From: Pseudomonadota bacterium
Lineage (GTDB): Bacteria > Desulfobacterota > Desulfobulbia > Desulfobulbales > JAGXFP01
Length of the DNA stretch: 35,985 nt
Assembly (NCBI GenBank): GCA_018814305.1
Contig: JAHJAA010000011.1
Coordinates: 1 to 35,985, forward strand
Direction: 5' to 3'
The translations under genes were made by a program, and so were the position numbers. Below are positions 32,132-35,985 of the stretch, piece after piece (the first letter of the stretch is position 1; each line of letters opens with the position of its first letter). The notes under the pieces are model-generated. The model did not search any database. It was not told the DNA's origin and saw nothing but the letters and a program-made list of their open reading frames with translations.

Positions 32132-33955
32132 TCACCTGTCCGGTAGGCGGTAGAGTATCCAGTCGTCGCCATGCAAATATTCGATCCAGTTGCGTGAGTC
32201 TTGACTATAGAAAGGTGACTGTAACAGCACAGGGATGTTCCCCCCGTCTATGTAAAGCAAGACACCATTGATTCCAAGCTTTATAAGCCGAACCCTGATT
32301 TGTTCTGGCGCAACAGAGGAATCGAATACGAATTGCACCTCAGGACTCCATATCGGCACGACATCAATATTAATCTCCGCCAGGGTAACATGAGCATAGG
32401 CACTATCGGTGAGAATCCGAATGTTTTTGTGGGCCAAAGGCGTCAATGATTTCTGGAGTTCCATCTCACCTGAAGGGATATTTGACTCACGCTGCCACGC
32501 ATATTTGATAGATCCCCAAACCGGGGTGGGCAGTGAGGTTTGAGGAAAGAAAACAGCGTGGGTAAAACCGTTCAGCAGAGCAACTCCGATCAGCACAGCC
32601 GCCAGTAAATAATGCTTCGGCGAATGAAGTCGCTCGTACAGGCTTGAAGCAGCAACGGAAAGCAGGAGGAGAACAGGAGTCAATACTCGTGTCGAGTATC
32701 CCCACCCGACGGTATAACCCACTGATGCCAGCCATGCCGCAGCCATGACTGCGGTGCAGAAGAGCAATTCACCCCGCCGGAACCCGATGAAAAGCGTTGC
32801 ACCAAGTCCGAATACCAGCTGTAACGGGGCCTGAAAAAAAAGAATACGGGTCATTTCTTGCAGAAATAGCAGCGGGTGGCTACTCACCCCAAAAAGTTTA
32901 TGATTCCAGTTCATAATAGCAATATGTACTTGATTAATCGGGAAATTGAATATCTCTAGGCAATAAACCGGATTACCGGTTTGAAACCAGTTGCGGAGGT
33001 ACCAGGGCAGCGCAATTACAATAATGGTGAGGCCGAAGGAGGTGATCTCTTTGGGTTTCATGCGCCATCCGATCATCAGAATAATGCCACAGACAGGAAT
33101 GGCCCAACCATATATACGTGACAGGGGGGCCATGGATGCCACTGCACCGGCAACAATGAGACGGCCGAGTCTCGGTTCCTCCCGTGCATCCCAGAGGCAG
33201 ACCAGCATGGTTCCGAGGGAAAGCGCTATATATCCTGTTTCCTGACCAATGGCGACCGACCACAAAAACAGCGATGAGGTCATCAGGATGACAGGGGCAA
33301 TGGTGGCTGCTCCGGTACCAAACCAACGCTTTGCTAGCGCCGAGCATACCAGGCAGAGTGCGAGGAACTGCAATGCAACGGGAATGCAACTAAGGGCTGG
33401 TTGAGGCTTGCCGGCACCGGCATAGAGAAGAAGGTAGGTGAAGGAGACGAGTGGTGGAAAGCCGTCCGGAAAGAAGTAGTTTTGAAAGTCAGTCGGGGTG
33501 TACGGCGGGTAAAAATCAAAGTTTCCCTGTTCCAGGATCTTGACCGCCAGATAATCCCACCGAAAGTAGGTGTCATAACCAGCCAGCGGCGCCAGCAGAC
33601 AACGACCCATGATAGTGAGAAAAACTATCCCGACTGAAATTAGGCAGAACAAGGAAAGCCGATCTTTTGGCCAGCGCCACTTGATAGCACAATGACTGGT
33701 TTTTCCCCGACAGCCTGCTGCGCCGATGATGCAGAGCCCGATCAGGGGGAGGATGACGGTCTGGTAACTGATTGTCAGGGAAAAGAACCCGAGATAGAAG
33801 ATGACTTCGTACAGTATGATCAGGGAAAGCGTGAAGGAAAGCCATAGGGATGATTCATGGCGCAGAATACGAGACAGAACGTACCCCGTGCCGAGGTAGC
33901 CGAAAACGACTGCTAACGCAACTTTTGCGGTAACGAGTGCTATTTTTACATCCAA
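32132..33955 (-). CDS. GT-C-type multi-membrane glycosyltransferase-like protein
   Basis: The 607-residue protein has about twelve hydrophobic helices. A periplasmic loop (APLAGYDTYFRWDYLAVKIL) carries Asp-Trp-Asp-type acidic residues in the position expected for GT-C enzymes, followed by the long loop YPPYTPTDFQNYFFPDGFPPL. The last 130 or so residues form a soluble domain. This layout resembles O-antigen ligase-like and PMT-like glycosyltransferases, but no specific family is recognised. TTG 33955 is chosen because AAGAAGG lies six bases upstream; the nearby ATG at 33951 hits a stop at once. It lies downstream of another GT-C gene on the same strand, with 239 bases between them, so a shared transcript is possible. 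Confidence 0.75.
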   Translation of the reverse strand: MDVKIALVTAKVALAVVFGYLGTGYVLSRILRHESSLWLSFTLSLIILYEVIFYLGFFSLTISYQTVILPLIGLCIIGAAGCRGKTSHCAIKWRWPKDRLSLFCLISVGIVFLTIMGRCLLAPLAGYDTYFRWDYLAVKILEQGNFDFYPPYTPTDFQNYFFPDGFPPLVSFTYLLLYAGAGKPQPALSCIPVALQFLALCLVCSALAKRWFGTGAATIAPVILMTSSLFLWSVAIGQETGYIALSLGTMLVCLWDAREEPRLGRLIVAGAVASMAPLSRIYGWAIPVCGIILMIGWRMKPKEITSFGLTIIVIALPWYLRNWFQTGNPVYCLEIFNFPINQVHIAIMNWNHKLFGVSSHPLLFLQEMTRILFFQAPLQLVFGLGATLFIGFRRGELLFCTAVMAAAWLASVGYTVGWGYSTRVLTPVLLLLSVAASSLYERLHSPKHYLLAAVLIGVALLNGFTHAVFFPQTSLPTPVWGSIKYAWQRESNIPSGEMELQKSLTPLAHKNIRILTDSAYAHVTLAEINIDVVPIWSPEVQFVFDSSVAPEQIRVRLIKLGINGVLLYIDGGNIPVLLQSPFYSQDSRNWIEYLHGDDWILYRLPDR

Positions 33956-34194
33956 GTTGCACCTTCTTTGTGTGGGGCTTTTATCCCTTGAGGGCGTGTT
34001 TCAAATCTCCCGCCTTCTGATGAAAAGAAATTTGTAAAAAATAGACCGGCGAATATGAAGGATATGCAAAGATCGTTATCTCAATTGTAGCCTGCTTGAC
34101 TATTTGATCCCGAAGATAACATTCTACTTATTTCGTGGCAGTTTCATCCATCTTGAAATTCCACTGATAGACAATAGAATCCTGATTGATTCGG

Positions 34195-35676
34195 TCAATC
34201 CCCTGGAATCTGCGAGTAATAAGGTTTTTTTCGAGACATCCGGAAACTCATCTCTCTCTTCTTCTCACCCGATGATTCCTCCGACAGACCTCCGTATCTT
34301 GGGGGCACGACTTTAAGGGTGATGGCGATGATGGCGAAGAGCAGCACCCAGGGCAAGGTCGTGAGAGGATATGCTGTAAGGACGATGGTGATATAATATG
34401 GTAGGGGTACAGTGAGCAAAATCCAATAAAACAACCAGCGAAAGGGGACCAGCCTCGCCCAGCCGCTGCTCAGACTCACCAGCAGGGCAATAGCCGGTGA
34501 CAGCCAGAACAGCATTTTCCAAATTATTTCAGTAAAGAACCATATCCCCGATGCCTGCTTGCTGTTGGGGTACCAGGGGTACTGGTTGAACAGGTCTGAG
34601 CACCAATACAGATATATCCTAGTCAATGTTCGTTTGGTGGTTATCAACGGGTGATCGAGAATATATCTGTACGATTCATGGAGTGCTGATTTTTCGTATT
34701 GTACTTCACCCATTTTCAAATATTTCTGCAGTTCATTTCTATCAACAGATGGATGCACGGAAGTGGCATCTTGACTGACGGTTCCTCGCTCGCTATTTCC
34801 CTGCCTCAGCTCGATGCCGAAATCGGAACGAAAAGGGATGAAGGCGCCCATTCGAGCATAATTGTAGAGCGTCCATGGCGCCATGGACAAAAATACGAAA
34901 AAGGCGATGAACACGATTTGGCGCACCAGACGGAAGCTGAAGCCAGGGGGGGTCGATAAGGCGTACAGAGAACCACCTGCAAAAATAAGTGCTGTATTCT
35001 GGGTGACCGTCATGCCTGCGGCGCCGACAAGGGCCATGATGACGGTAGTGCGTAATGATGGGGTGATAAGCCATTGAAGAGTGGCATAAACCGCCAATGC
35101 CATCATAAAAAACTGCCAATCAGTATACCAAGGCGAGATAATGTCAAATCCCCCCGCAGGCCAGAGTGACAGAATTACGGTGGTGATGAATGGATATTTA
35201 TTGTCGTCAAGTCCTGCCTTACGATAGATCAATCGCGCAATTTTGTAATAGAGAATCAAGGTGCCACATGCCAAAAGGGTGTCGATCAACAAGATGGCGT
35301 AGAGACTTGCCAGTGAGAACAAACCAAGGAGCTTGAAGATCCCTGCCCAGAGAGATGGCAGTAAAGGAGCGAACCACGCCGAGGGATCGGATCCAGGGGA
35401 AAATGGAGAAGAAAAGCCTCGGCCCAGCGAGAGATTTGCTGAGATGGAACCCAATTCGGCACCGTACGATAAGGATTCCCAATTGAGTTGGTCATAATAG
35501 AATATAAAAAAAACCAGCTTTCGGATTAATCCAGTTAGGCCGACAACAATGTATGGATGTCGATAGCAACGTGAAAGCCGATTATTGTGAGCCATAGGTG
35601 TGTGTAGGTCGGATTGGTGACGATATCCATTTCTCAGATGGCAGGGTTTCCTGTTCACTTTCTTAAGTTTAGCCAT
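34195..35676 (-). CDS. GT-C-type multi-membrane glycosyltransferase-like protein
   Basis: The 493-residue protein has a basic N-terminus of about 40 residues, then ten or so hydrophobic helices. The first periplasmic loop holds YGAELGSISANLSLGRGFSSP, and SPWYTDWQFF is a later motif seen in ArnT/PMT-like proteins. A soluble segment follows (about residues 300-360, with NELQKYLKMGEVQYEKSAL), typical of the hydrophilic domain in this group. The tail is basic and ends after RMSRKK. No exact family or substrate is recognised. ATG 35676 has no clear ribosome binding site; ATG 35595 is an alternative start that would drop 27 residues. It is divergent from the structured right edge. Confidence 0.72.
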   Translation of the reverse strand: MAKLKKVNRKPCHLRNGYRHQSDLHTPMAHNNRLSRCYRHPYIVVGLTGLIRKLVFFIFYYDQLNWESLSYGAELGSISANLSLGRGFSSPFSPGSDPSAWFAPLLPSLWAGIFKLLGLFSLASLYAILLIDTLLACGTLILYYKIARLIYRKAGLDDNKYPFITTVILSLWPAGGFDIISPWYTDWQFFMMALAVYATLQWLITPSLRTTVIMALVGAAGMTVTQNTALIFAGGSLYALSTPPGFSFRLVRQIVFIAFFVFLSMAPWTLYNYARMGAFIPFRSDFGIELRQGNSERGTVSQDATSVHPSVDRNELQKYLKMGEVQYEKSALHESYRYILDHPLITTKRTLTRIYLYWCSDLFNQYPWYPNSKQASGIWFFTEIIWKMLFWLSPAIALLVSLSSGWARLVPFRWLFYWILLTVPLPYYITIVLTAYPLTTLPWVLLFAIIAITLKVVPPRYGGLSEESSGEKKREMSFRMSRKKPYYSQIPGD

Positions 35677-35985
35677 TACGGGGTAGCCACCAGGCCGGAA
35701 AAACGGGGAAAGATCTGTATTCGATCACGCGAAGATGCGGTGCTCAGTGATCGCATACTTCTCAGGAAGTTAAATCTAGTTCAGGAGCAGGTGTTTTTCA
35801 AGAGGTAATGAGAGGGCAAAGATAAAGCTCTCCCGGTGAGGACAGAGTGAGAGCGAACTCGCAAATTAAGGGAGGTATATCCTCCAAAAATGAGGGAACG
35901 TTGAGGCAACGCCCCCTCAGCATCAGGGAAGTAAGCTTGGTTATTTGAGATCCTATTCCGCGAACGGCAAAGAGAGTTGCCGTGG
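35677..35985. other. Right-edge region with multiple strong hairpins
   Basis: No gene is visible. From 35810 to the window end, hairpins occur in series. GAGAG/CTCTC is at 35810-35832, GGAGG-TATAT-CCTCC at 35871-35885, and ACGGCAA/TTGCCGT at 35964-35983. A nested hairpin lies between: TGAGGG 35891-35896 with CCCTCA 35914-35919, enclosing CGTTG/CAACG. The density suggests a structured RNA on the plus strand that continues past the window. It could be a leader, a riboswitch or the 5' domain of a group II intron. I do not recognise a specific consensus. Confidence 0.45.

Overview
The window looks like part of a cell-surface glycan locus from a Gram-negative bacterium. A Desulfobacterota (deltaproteobacterial) host is my best guess. 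It rests on the moderately GC-rich coding sequence, the intergenic hairpin elements and the abundance of TMTC-like and YfhO-like membrane proteins. The assignment is inference; there is no rRNA or other marker gene here.

Layout. At the left is a beta-CASP/metallo-beta-lactamase protein (205-1593). It faces a minus-strand pair: a cupin (4001-4411) and a large GT-C-type membrane protein with a repeated periplasmic tail (1688-3661). Two large plus-strand membrane proteins follow, a YfhO-family protein (4645-7167) and a TMTC-like protein with TPRs (to 9403), and then a minus-strand GT-C protein (9518-11197). From 11.2 to 14.6 kb the DNA is visibly more AT-rich and looks patchwork. It holds an IS256-type transposase remnant, an orphan 47-codon DUF5989-type gene, two overlapping SGNH-hydrolase genes and a 165-175 bp inverted-repeat element.

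The core is a run of 13 plus-strand genes (14610-27806), most of them overlapping or only a few bases apart. In order they encode: DPM1-like GT2, amidinotransferase, DegT/StrS aminotransferase, WbuC-like cupin, two half-transketolases, a second YfhO-family protein, two radical SAM enzymes, a GT9 glycosyltransferase, a nucleotide-sugar dehydrogenase, an NAD-dependent epimerase and a second DPM1-like GT2. After a third inverted-repeat element come a second TMTC/TPR protein and an SGNH hydrolase (28113-31726). Two minus-strand GT-C membrane proteins follow (32132-35676). The right edge is non-coding and strongly hairpin-forming.

How the genes may fit together. The cytoplasmic enzymes could build an unusual amino sugar or aminocyclitol: the aminotransferase installs an amine and the amidinotransferase turns it into a guanidino group. 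The transketolase pair and the radical SAM enzymes could remodel the carbon skeleton. The dehydrogenase and epimerase supply uronic or related sugars. The DPM1-like enzymes would load sugars onto a polyprenyl carrier, and the eight large multi-membrane proteins (GT-C, TMTC and YfhO types) would use such donors on the outer face of the inner membrane. No Wzx, Wzy, ABC exporter or priming transferase is visible, so the window is probably only part of the locus. The combination of a StrB1-type amidinotransferase, split transketolase, radical SAM enzymes and GT-C enzymes is the most interesting candidate for an undescribed pathway here.
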